Source: Isochrysis galbana
Lineage: Eukaryota > Haptophyta > Isochrysidales > Isochrysidaceae
Length of the DNA: 64,000 bases
Assembly: GCA_018136815.1 (NCBI GenBank)
Contig: CM030938.1
Span: 3,015,289-3,079,288 of the forward strand
Direction of reading: 5' to 3'
Made by a program: the position numbers and the translations under genes. The notes beneath the pieces are model-generated. The model did no database searches. It had not been told where the DNA came from and was given only the letters and a program-made list of their open reading frames with translations. Numbering within the stretch: the first letter of the stretch is position 1; the number at the start of each line of letters is the position of its first letter. This document shows, in pieces, positions 45,093-54,677 of this stretch.

Positions 45093-46405
45093 TACTTAGT
45101 TTGGCTCCGGCCAGAATTTCGAGAATTTTTTTTTGAAATTTGGGTCCAACATCGAAATAAAAATTTTGACCGAAATTTGGGTGCGTAAGCCTCGAAATTT
45201 TGTCGCACGGGCGCACGGGCGCATGGCACCTACCCCTACCGCGCAGCGGCTGGCCGGCCGTTCATCGCGGAAGAGGCCCCGGCGCGACTCCTTGCAAGGG
45301 CATGGCGAGGCCGGGGAGGAGTGCAGCTCTCAGCCCTACCTACGAGGGAAAGGTCGTCGCCATAGAGGCGGATGCAATCCATTTCCGAGTTGTACCCCGG
45401 TCCGACGCGCACGGCATACACGGTCAACTATCCCGCCGACGACACCTCCGAGGACCTAGAAGTGGAAGAAGTCCAGCGCCTCCTAGTAGTGCGAAATTTT
45501 CCTGAATGAACGGAAGCGGCTCGCCTCTGCCCTCTCACCTGCCTTTGTCTATCTCAGGGAGCGCATGGAGGGCCGCTGCAATGACTCATTTGACTGCTCC
45601 AAGATGTACCAGATGTTGGACGTTGTGCAGGTCTTTGACCCGTCATTTGCGGCTTCTCATGCCACTCCCGCTTCCGTGGATGCTCTGGCTTGCCTCACCC
45701 CCCTTGGGATGCCTGATGATGGAGGGGGGCATAAATGCCAACACTCTGAAGGCTGAGTTGCCTGCCTATCTCACGGCCGCGTCCCATGCCGCCCTCAACG
45801 TGAAGGACGTCGACGACTTCACAGAGGGAGTGCTCGAATGGTGGCGGAAGAATGGCCAAGCTTTGCCGGCGTGGTCGAAGGCAGCACGTGTTGTCTTTGC
45901 TACTACTCCAAATTCGGCCTCGTGTGAACGTGTCTTTTCTTTGCTTCGTGTTATGTATGGTGAGCAGCAAGCCGGGGGGTTTTCAGATCATTTGCAAGTT
46001 TCCCTGATGAGTCGGTATAACGGAAGGATTGTGGGCTGACTGTTGACTGTCTTCGTCTTCGTCTTGATTCATGTGAGATGTGCTCTGGGTTGACTTGCAG
46101 CATATTTCTCAATTCTCAACATCAATATGATAAACTTGGAACAATCCACATCCATCAACTGATTCTAACATGCCTTATGCTTATCCTACTATCCTCTCTC
46201 TCCGTCTCTATAAGACGGTAGACGGCGCGGTCGGCCGGCCCGCCGGCCACCCATGTATAGCCCATAGAGGCGAGTGTACTTGTGAAGAAAATTTTGATCG
46301 AAATTTGGGTGGACAAGGCTCGAAATGTTGGTAGAGATCATCGAAATTTCGAAACGAAATTTGGGTGGGTCTCAATCGAAATTCTGGCCGGAGCCAATAC
46401 TTAGT
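45093..46405 (+). mobile_element. hAT element, 1297 bp, defective
   Basis: The element spans 45101-46397. Its ends are a perfect inverted repeat starting TTGGCTCCGGCCAGAATTTC. The target duplication TACTTAGT is at 45093-45100 and 46398-46405. Subterminal CGAAATTTGGG words occur at both ends. The coding part (about 45340-46039) retains only the C-terminal half of a transposase, with frameshifts. Confidence 0.93.
45340..46039 (+). pseudogene. hAT transposase C-terminal remnant
   Basis: The final block is intact: VLEWWRKNGQALPAWSKAA, then VVFATTPNSASCERVFSLLR and SDHLQVSLMSRYN, the hAT dimerisation region (WW..LPAWS..A, SCERVFSLL). Upstream, DCSKMYQMLDVVQVFDPSFA is in another frame, and before that GKVVAIEADAIHFRVV and YTVNYPADDTSEDLEV resemble the Tudor-like block of the transposase at 54895-57303. 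The N-terminal zinc finger and first catalytic Asp are missing. Confidence 0.75.
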
Positions 46406-46622
46406 TCCCATATGTAATCTCCTCAAACACGGCGCGCCCTTCTCAAATACTAAACTACGAGTGTGTACTATGAATACTACTTAGAGTAGAGTAGTAGTAA
46501 AGTACTACTTGTTCCCTGAACCCAACCCCCCCCGTCCGCTCCCCTGCGCGCTCCGCCTGCCTTACCCCCGCCCGTCCGCGTCCCTCCCCGCACGCGAGGA
46601 AGAGAGGGAGCCCACGGGCCCG

Positions 46623-47280
46623 ATGTTCCTCTGCCTCGCGCTCTGCGTCGCGCGCCCGCCCTCCGGCTCCACACCAGCGAGAGCTCGACCTCCCACTGCC
46701 GCGCTCGTTGACATCCTTACCACCGGGCCCAACTCGCGGCGGATCTCCTCGTCGATCGTGGTGGACGCGGCGCAGGACGACGTTTGGGCTGTGATCACCG
46801 ACTACGACCGCATTGCAGACTATACACCCAACGTGTTGTGCAGCCGTGTCGTCTCCGCCGCAGATGCTCCTAGGGTGCGCGTCTTCCAGGAGGGCTCGCA
46901 GAACATCGCTGGATTCGAGTTCCGCGCCTCCCTCACGATGGAGATGACGCCTATCACGACAGACGCGCTGAGAAGACCTTTGCCGGCACCGAGGCTCGCA
47001 TTCCGGTATGCTCCACCCCTCCCAACGATCAGGCTTCATGTCCGCCGATCTTGACCACCCTTCACTACATGGTAGGTGTGTGGAGTCTGAGATGTTTTCT
47101 GAGTACACGGGTGAGTTCCGTTTGGATCCCTCGGTAGGGAAGCGCACACGTTTGAGTTTCCGCGTAGACATCACGCCACGCGGCCCGGTGCCGGTACTAC
47201 CGCTCGAGTGGCGCATCAGAGAAGATGTTCCCATCAACCTCTCTGGACTTAAGCTGGCAGCAGAGGCGCGTGGGCAATGA
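46623..47280 (+). CDS. SRPBCC (polyketide cyclase/START-like) protein
   Basis: Two exons, 46623-47005 and 47076-47280, with a 70-nt GT-AG intron (phase 2); 195 aa. It matches the plant and cyanobacterial-type SRPBCC family: SSSIVVDAAQDDVWAVITDY, YTPNVLCSRVV, VFQEGSQNIAGFEFRASL, SEMFSEYTGEFRLDPS and VPVLPLEWRIREDVPINL. The fold forms a pocket for a hydrophobic ligand; the ligand is unknown. The start at 46623 gives a hydrophobic N-terminus (MFLCLALCVARPPSG), so entry to the secretory route or plastid is possible. It starts 225 bp after the hAT element at 45101-46397. The exon between EMTPIT and the splice site (DALRRPLPAPRLAF) fits the family poorly and could contain a small error. Confidence 0.75.
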
Positions 47281-48445
47281 TTGTCTCAACCATCTCCGCC
47301 ACAAGTGTGGCAAAAGTCCTGCCAAATGCGCGGCTGTCTGTACGAGAAATCGGTGATCCCGAAGGCCCAATGCTGCGAGACTTCGATGTGGATTAGCCGG
47401 CAGCCCATCGGCCCCATGCGACGATTGGGTTAATTGGAGAAAGGCTATTTGCGACCTTTATTGAATGTGCACCGAATCGTCGGCCCTGCAACCTATTTAG
47501 GATGATCCTATTTATCCAGCCTTTATGCCGTTTGGGCCTAGCGGCTTCGTATTCCACGGGATGCCTACGATGAGTCTAGCTGACGTGGACCGCAGTGCAT
47601 TGTCCTTGCATGTCCATGCGGCTGTTCATCGTTGACATCCCGCATCCTGTATGTCAGTGCGGCCCCTCATCGTCGGCATTCTGCATCCTATGCATGGACA
47701 TACAAGGAGCCAAAACAATAGGGTTCAAGCTGGCGCTGGCCTTCATCATGTCATCATGTGACTCACGTGCTCTCAGCACCCGCACCTTTTGGTACCTTCA
47801 CATACGCGCGGCGGCGGTAGACTGAGATCGTTCAGCGCGCGATTTGTAAGCATAAGAGTGCTATCTAATGTTCACATTGGTGGTTGTTTAGTCGCACATG
47901 CGCCTGCATGCCCTGCGGAGCGCTTTGCGCTTAACTGCGCAGGGCCTTTAGTCACTATTTGGTGTTTGCAGTCGGCTCCATTTCGATATGAAAGTTCAGA
48001 AGTTTTCAGATCGATACGATAACACAATCGGGATACTTGTAATGCTAGCCATTGATAGAGAGTCGTTACGATTAGAATGTTGTGCTACCAATGTCGACAC
48101 CCACCCAACCCTACACGAGAACCATCAACATCAACACCGCTTGCAGCTCCAGCACTCCTTACATGACCCCCGCATGCACATGTGCGCAGTGCCCCATGCC
48201 GTCTTCTTGATGCTATCCGAAACGATGCAGCGCGCATCCATCAATCAATAACAAGTAATATTGAGGAAAACGTGAAAATGCACAATGCGGTTAAATGAGA
48301 ATGACTGCGGCTTGCAGCCAGTGCTCCGTGCTAGACTTCATGCAGACAAGCATATGCATACGTACATGCAATGACCAATGAAATCAATCAGCACCGGACG
48401 TGGCATTGGATCACGTCGCAGCAGCCCAGGGCGAAGTAAATTTCC
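47281..48445. other. Intergenic, no gene seen
   Basis: Less GC-rich DNA. GTGCGGCCCCTCATCGTCGG and GCGGCTGTTCATCGTTGAC (47620-47690) form a weak direct repeat. No exon was recognised. Confidence 0.45.
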
Positions 48446-49150
48446 TCAAGACAGGTCATGCTCGACGAGCTCTACTTTGGGCAGAGGTTCCAAGGCTCCA
48501 GGCAGCAGCTTCCAGCCATTGGCTGGGGGCATGTCACTACTGGATTGGACAATGTATACGCCGCCGCCACTAGGATTGTCGATCCACCACGAGCCATCTC
48601 CCCGATTCCAGTACACGTAGGCTCCGCTTTCGGCCTCAAACCATGGCCGCTTAAGATCAGTCAGCTGCTTCCACATCGCATCGGAATGCCACCCCTGCTG
48701 CTTGCAGACCAGAGCAAAGCCGTCCGGGATGCGGAGCGGGTTTTGTGCGTGGTAGTCGCCGATGACCGACGCGGTCCCGGCGTGAGCCACCCGAACCATG
48801 TAGCTCCTCATCGGCCCGGACGGATAGGCTCGCACAACGTGTGTGCACCTCCTGCGCTGTCGCACTGTCCTCTGCCTACACCGCTCGCCTGTGGCTGCAG
48901 CGCAAGAGGACGGGAGGAGGACGAATGTCCCCTGAAACTTCGTGGAGTACGTCAAGAATCCTAAAATTGTAGTCGGCGCCTTCGTGAGGTCGCGTTCCAT
49001 TGAATGTGGGATGGACTCGATGGAGCCATCAAATGTCAAATGTCTATTTTTGGTCTTTCTGCAGACAGACCAAGACAAGATTGAGGTTTTATCACGAAAT
49101 AAGCTGACGGAGTACACAGTACTGACCGAATAAGTTGTAGACAGGTCCAT
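48446..49150 (-). CDS. Trp-rich domain protein, unknown
   Basis: Single exon, 234 aa from the ATG at 49150; an internal ATG at about 48997 is an alternative. The first 60 residues (including TTYSVSTVYSVSLF) are not distinctive. From about aa 115 there is a compact aromatic domain: YMVRVAHAGTASVIGDYHA, GFALVCKQQGWHSDAMWKQL, AYVYWNRGDGSWWIDNPSGG and VYIVQSSSDMPPANGWKLL. The run of Trp and Gly with WNRGDGSWWID suggests a small beta domain, perhaps carbohydrate- or surface-binding; that is inference. I do not know a named family. The internal region TFVLLPSSCAAATG could serve as a signal if the shorter start is used. Confidence 0.55.
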   Translation of the reverse strand: MDLSTTYSVSTVYSVSLFRDKTSILSWSVCRKTKNRHLTFDGSIESIPHSMERDLTKAPTTILGFLTYSTKFQGTFVLLPSSCAAATGERCRQRTVRQRRRCTHVVRAYPSGPMRSYMVRVAHAGTASVIGDYHAQNPLRIPDGFALVCKQQGWHSDAMWKQLTDLKRPWFEAESGAYVYWNRGDGSWWIDNPSGGGVYIVQSSSDMPPANGWKLLPGALEPLPKVELVEHDLS

Positions 49151-49169
49151 CTAGATCTAGCACATATCC

Positions 49170-49950
49170 GGTCTAGGTCTATGGCCTCTTCGCTAGCCTC
49201 TAGCCTTTATAATCAAAGAATGACTCTCGATTTGTTTCGAGAGTTGTTCAACCGAGTCCGTCATTTGTTTGTTGTATTCATAGCCACATGTTGCGGGTAA
49301 GGGGGGGCCCTGTACACTTCCTCCTCGTATGTTCCTTTTTTTAGGTTTTCCCGCGCGACTCAGTCGCGACTCCCTCTCCGTCGCCGCGCTCCGGTTCCTC
49401 TCTCCCCCGCATCGCCCCGAGTCAGTCCATCTGTCTCCCCGGCTCCCCCCCGCGGAAGCCCTCTCCCCCCCTTCCCTTTCCCATCTTTCCCCGAGTGCTT
49501 CCTTGAGTTTCCGGCCCCCTTTTGTCTATATCTTTCCCGCGCGGTCTCTCTTTCCCCCGCGCGTGACGTTTCCCTCCGGTGTCCCGAGTACGCTCTGCGC
49601 CATCGCTCGAGCGCCCCTTGTGGCCCCTCCGCTTGCTCCCCGTCTCCGCCCCCGTGCTGCAGTGCCCCGTGATGACCGAGAGTGCGCCAAAGTCTTCTGT
49701 CCCGTCCCCGCACGCTTCCCCGGTTCCCCATGGCTCACCGTCCATGCTCCAAGTGGGCCATACATCTCGTGTTACATCGTCCCATCTCCCTCTCACACCC
49801 AACCACACCACAGCCACAGCCTCACTCCATCCTCCACACCACATTTTTTTGAGACCTCCTCCCTTCGTTTGAAGTGCGGATGCCTTCATCCCCTCAGCGC
49901 CAATCTGGCTATCGCACGAGGGGTACCAAATGAAGGCAAACAAACGAGTA
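49170..49950 (-). mobile_element. Family F element interrupted by family E
   Basis: 49180-49289 and 49839-49945 match 31380-31566 continuously, but are separated by 549 bp (49290-49838). The word CCACAT flanks the insertion (49284-49289, 49839-49844) as a possible 6-bp target duplication. The insertion contains family E (49330-49760), inverse to 40395-40800. Confidence 0.65.
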
Positions 49951-51193
49951 AGAGGCCTAGAACCCTCAGACAAAAACCTCGACGGCTCGCACGAGCAAAG
50001 CCTCCCACGAGAGAAAGCCGAAGATCAAGAGCGCACGGGAACTTAGCTCCCCGGTTTTTGACACTACCGACAAGGGTGTCCTCGTGACGAGCTCGAACCT
50101 GACCCTGACGTACCCTGATAGCACAGGCGCTCAATCAACACAACATAGCAGAACGAATCGCTTGGCCACTTTAACTATATAGCCACTCCTCACTACTCAC
50201 TACGGCCCCGTCCGTATTTTGATTTTGCTTCGGAAGCACCGAAGTTCACGATCTGTAACGCGACCACCAAGGAACAAGGAAGCTACACAACCAGGCGATA
50301 GCCCGATAGCCCGATGGCGCTAGGGGAAGGGGGGAAACCCTAGCTAGGTGGGAAACACAGCGAGAAGTTTTCCAAACACAGCAAAAACAAGCTGTTTTTG
50401 GCTTTCATAGAAACACAGCCAAAAACAAAAACAGTCCAAAAACACTGATACCGATGGGGGGCCTCCCCCTGCGCCACTGCGCCACTTCCGCGACGCTACC
50501 TACTTGTCTAACCGCCAAGTAAGCAGGTTATTGATATTGTTGATTGGGAAGAGCAAGTGACAAGTGAGCAGTGAGCCATGAATATTAATTGATACGCGCG
50601 CGCGCACGCGCGCACGCGCACACATGCACGCGCAATCGCGCGCACGCGCGTCCTACGCCCTACGCCCTACGCCCTACGCCCCGCAGCGCACAGAGCCGCA
50701 TGCGCCGCTACACGGTACACGGCTACACGGCGCTGTCACGAGGGGCGAGTGGGCGCACCCCCCTGTCCCCTGTACAAACACGGTACCTAAAACGGAGGGG
50801 GTTTGAAACACGGTAAAAACCTGCTGTTTTTGGCCTTCGTAGAAACACGGTAAACACGGGTTTCCCACCTAGGGGTAGGGGGTAGGGGGGAAACATGCCG
50901 CCGGGGATCGGTTCACGCCGCCCGCCACCGGAAGTCCCATACCCCCAACCCCTATGTAGAGCAGAGCACGAAGGGACGCGCCGCAAGGCAGGTAGAGGGG
51001 GAATAAGGGAAGCGGGCGTGGCTGCATGAAATTGTGCAGGGTCGCGCGCGCGGCGAGATCATTAAGAATTTTTTTCACCTGTTCCCTGTGTGTTCGTTAG
51101 GTCGTCTCGTTGTCTCTCGTCTCTCGCTGGTACTTCCATCTGAATGATGAGTTTTATTGTAGAGTTGGCGGGGAAGGGGTGCGGGCGGCGCGG
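49951..51193. repeat. Intergenic with AAAACAG hairpins and family C
   Basis: 50380-50450 and 50795-50865 hold inverted words such as AAAAACAAGCTGTTTTTGGC and AAAAACCTGCTGTTTTTGGC. 50585-50660 is a CGCGCGCACGCGCG tract. Family C (-) lies at 50925-51075. No gene. Confidence 0.5.
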
Positions 51194-53053
51194 ATGGCGG
51201 GCGAGGCGACCGATGGCGCGCTGCCCGAGGGCGTGCCCTCAGCTGAGGTGAGGCGGGCGCGCGCCACGCCGGAGGATGGTGGGTGGGTGAGGGTAAGGAG
51301 GGGATGAGGGCTGGGGCTGCTGGGGGTTGGAGTGGGTAGGATGGGGTCGGGGTGGGAGTGAGGTGGGGGAGGGAAGGAGGAGGCGGGGAAGTGGGAAGCG
51401 GCCGCCGCGTGCATCTGCCCTCCACCGCCCGTCCCTCGCCGCCTGCTGCTCTAAGGAGAACGTGATCAAGATTATTCTGCTCGGCGACTCAGCTGTCGGC
51501 AAGTCAAAGCTCGTCGAGAGGTTCCTGATGAATGAGTACCAGCCACGCCAGGTGGGGAGACATGCGGCCGTTCACGCAGTTCACGCACCCACACGTCGCT
51601 CCCGCGCGAAGCTATGTGGACGTCACCACGCTGGGCCGAACCATCTAACACTCGCACAATCTAATAGCTGCAGTGAGGGGGCACCCACAGTCAGACAGCT
51701 CCTCCTGTTCCCTATTTGCCTTCTGCCCCACTCCTCGCTCGCGTTCACCTATGTAGTCTCTCACTCTCCGTTCAGCCTCACTCACTTATTCCCCCGCCTT
51801 CTTCAGCTCTCAACCTTTGCGCTCACGCTCTTCCGCCATGTCGGCGTTGTGGACGGCGAGGAGTACAAGGTGAGGCCGCGCCGACGTCGTTGCGCTCCAC
51901 TTCTTCCTGCATGGGTGTGTGCGGAGTGCCACTCCGGATGGGCTCACCTGTCGACTCCCCGGCTCCCCACCGCCCCCGCCTATGCAGATCGATTTCTGGG
52001 ACACGGCTGGTCAGGAGCGCTTCAACTCCATGCATCCTGCCTACTATCACATGGCGCACGCGTGCATCATGTGCTTCGACGTCACGCGCAAGCAGACGTA
52101 CAAGAATCTCCCGGCCTGGTACAAAGAACTGCGCGATTATCGAGCTGGCATTCCGGTGACTCACACTTTGCTACCGCCACCTCCACCTCCTGTTGTGTTG
52201 CGTCGTCTTCATCCAGCATGTGTCTTCGATGAGAGGACATCGGACGCACAGCCAAAGCAAGCCAGCTTATGCAGCCTTGTCTGCCCAGCAGATTCCATCC
52301 TACTTACGGTTTGCGAACCTGCGGCCCGAGCAGGTGATATGTGTCGCCAACAAGATTGATGTTGATACCAAGGCGGGCCATTCCCATCATGCCACTGAAA
52401 CCAACCCGAGGAGGAGGGCCATGATGCAGCAGGGTTGGCTTTGCACCTGAGGACACAAGGCCCGGCTCAATCTCGCGCGTGATATCGCTGCCGCCGCGCA
52501 ATCCTCCCATAGGTCACACAAAAAGAGTTCGCATTTCCGAAGAAGCACAACATGACGCTCTTCTATTGCTCCGCTTCGGATGGCACCAATGTGAGTTGCG
52601 CCGCTCTTGCACAGCGCCGGAAGGTAGTGTCTGTTTCTGTCTATTCGGCTGCCTGTAGATGTGGGCGTTCTTCCAGCTTCACCAAGCGCGATAGTGTGGC
52701 CACCCACGCCACTCAATTGTGGTGGCAGGTGGTCTCCGCTTTCAACCAGGCCATCGAGTTGGCCGTTAGATACAGCAAAGAGCCCTCCGATGACTTTGTC
52801 GATCAGGTGCGGCGGTCTTTCCTCTTTTGCGCGTAGCGTGCAGCCTTCTCGTGCTTTTACTTGCTTGCGCATCCTGCTGCGCGCTGCTTCCTTGTCCCTC
52901 GCCGCGATTCCGGGTTTGATAAGCTCAACCACCCACATCGATTCCGCCTAGGTGATGGGGTTGATCAGCACCACTCAGTCAATGCGACTAACCAAGGAGG
53001 ATGGGGGCGCGGGCAGCGAGGATGGCGCCAAAACCGAGAAGCCAGCCAGCTAA
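51194..53053 (+). CDS. RABL2: RABL2, Rab-like ciliary GTPase
   Basis: Eight exons: 51194-51247, 51456-51551, 51807-51869, 51988-52155, 52334-52372, 52513-52590, 52729-52806, 52952-53053; 225 aa, the family's usual length. All junctions are phase 0. The donor after 52372 appears to be GC (AAG/GCGGGC); a GT alternative at 52361 would shorten the exon by four codons. Motifs: P-loop GDSAVGKS (28-35), FALTLFRHVGVVDG (switch I region), WDTAGQERF (75-83), VANKID (131-136), FYCSASDGTN and VVSAFNQAIELAVRY. MHPAYYHMAHACIMCFDVTR is especially RABL2-like. RABL2 delivers IFT-B trains into cilia, so the organism probably builds flagella. The acidic, Lys-rich C-terminus lacks prenylation cysteines, as in RABL2. 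Confidence 0.93.
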
Positions 53054-53790
53054 CTCCAGGTTGCAGCTCTATGCGACCGTTTGCAGGATCACAGATGGGC
53101 ACAGGCCAGGTATCATGGAGCATCGCAGTTGGGTAGAGGCACTTATTGCAACATGTTATGTTCGACCCTATTGATGGGCCCGGTCGGGGCGGTCGCGGCC
53201 AGCTCGCAATCGATCATTTCTTCTTGAAGGATTGACCGAGGATGTCCCGGGAAGTATTTTACAGCTAGACCGGCCGAGGTACGGCGCTCCGGATCACCCG
53301 ACAATCGTCGTTGAGGATAGCTATCTCCCGAGGGTCGACTAGAACGCCTCGATGCAAGGGAACAGGACAGAGCCATGTGCACGAATAAGTCGCTGGCGCC
53401 TCGTCGTTGAGACGAGCCGAGACAATACCCCATCTGACGTCGGTATATCACACACGACCTTCTCGCCGTCCGTTGTGGTTGGACTCCTGAGCACACGGTT
53501 ACTCTCTAAATAGCTGGAGCAAAGCGCACATTATGGCGAACAGAAAGGGTGAACTAAATTTAGGTAGCTGAAGCTGTCGGCCGCTCGTCATGTGCTTTGT
53601 GCGCACATTTGCGCCGTGCCGTTGCGTGGTGTGTGTGTTTAGAGAGTTGCTGTGGGGACGGGTTGCCATGGTGTGCATATGCGCACTCATATGGCGTATG
53701 TATGCTCGGAGATGCACTAAGCATCACTTATTATGCGTTTCGGTATCGGTATGTACATGTAGTAATACATAATGTAACGTCATGCAAGCC
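53054..53790. other. Intergenic
   Basis: Open frames on both strands (up to 117 aa) without domains. No gene supported. Confidence 0.4.
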
Positions 53791-53793
53791 ATA

Positions 53794-54135
53794 GGGGCAA
53801 CTAAATTTATACTTGGTTGCGATGGAGCGCGCCGGCGTGACTCCCCTCTCCTCCGGGCCCCCCACCGAGGGCGGCCCCCCTGCCCCCATGGACCAGTCGC
53901 GCTGGCGAAGCGGCCGCGTTCACCCTCAGAGGCCGAGCAGGTGCGTGCGACCCCAGTCGCGCCACACGGCCCGTGGCCCCGGCCACACCACACACAGCAG
54001 CCATGCTGCCCCCCTGCCCCCCCCCCCCATACCCCATGGGGGACAGCAGGCTGCAGGACTCAGGGAGACGGCATCAGACAGGCAAGGCCTGCACTCCATT
54101 GGGCATGCCTTATGGCAGAGGCCCCGCTCTCACCC
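53794..54135 (+). repeat. Family A copy (+)
   Basis: It starts CAACTAAATTTATACTTGGTT, then GCGATGGAGCGCGCC, contains GGTGCGTGCGACCCCAGTCG and CGTGGCCCCGGCCACACC, and ends TTGGGCATGCCTTATGGC. Confidence 0.75.
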
Positions 54136-54587
54136 TGGCAAGGGTCGCGCCGCCTCGGCGGCGCGACCCGTGGCCGGGTGTCACAGCGTCACTTTACCAC
54201 ACTTTGAATTACAAATCAGTGGCAGCATTCTTGGCTCTTCCGGCGCGGCGACGTCGTAGTCGGCCCGGTGCACGCGCGAGCGGCGCTGGAGGTGCCCGTG
54301 CGCCCGACCCTTTTTCCCTCGCGGTCTCTCCCCTCCCCTTCTCCTCACTTCCCGTCGTGTTGGTGGGCCCCTCTGATCCTGCAGCCCAAAAATTGTTTTC
54401 TAGTGTATAGCTGTATAACCACTAACCTTCATGAAGAGTCTGCAACCTCAGGTTTAGTTATGTTTTTTACAAATGCCCCCGTGAAATGTATATAAAAAAT
54501 TAAGAACAATACCCCCCCTTTCTCCCCCCTGCCCCCCCCCCCCTTCTCCCCCTTGTAGTTCTCTTCGTTCTCCTACGGGCGTGTGCT
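54136..54587. other. Intergenic
   Basis: No gene supported; AT-richer at 54390-54510, C-rich at 54510-54550. Confidence 0.35.
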
Positions 54588-54677
54588 GCATGGCGCGCGC
54601 CATGGGCCCCTTACTTATGGGGGGCCCCTCGGGGCCCCCGAGAGCCAGAGGGCAGAGGGCCCGCTAGGGCAGCTCAG

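Noticed and set aside
53143-53496. 117-aa minus-strand frame downstream of RABL2
   Set aside because: No domain and no coding-like bias that I could see.
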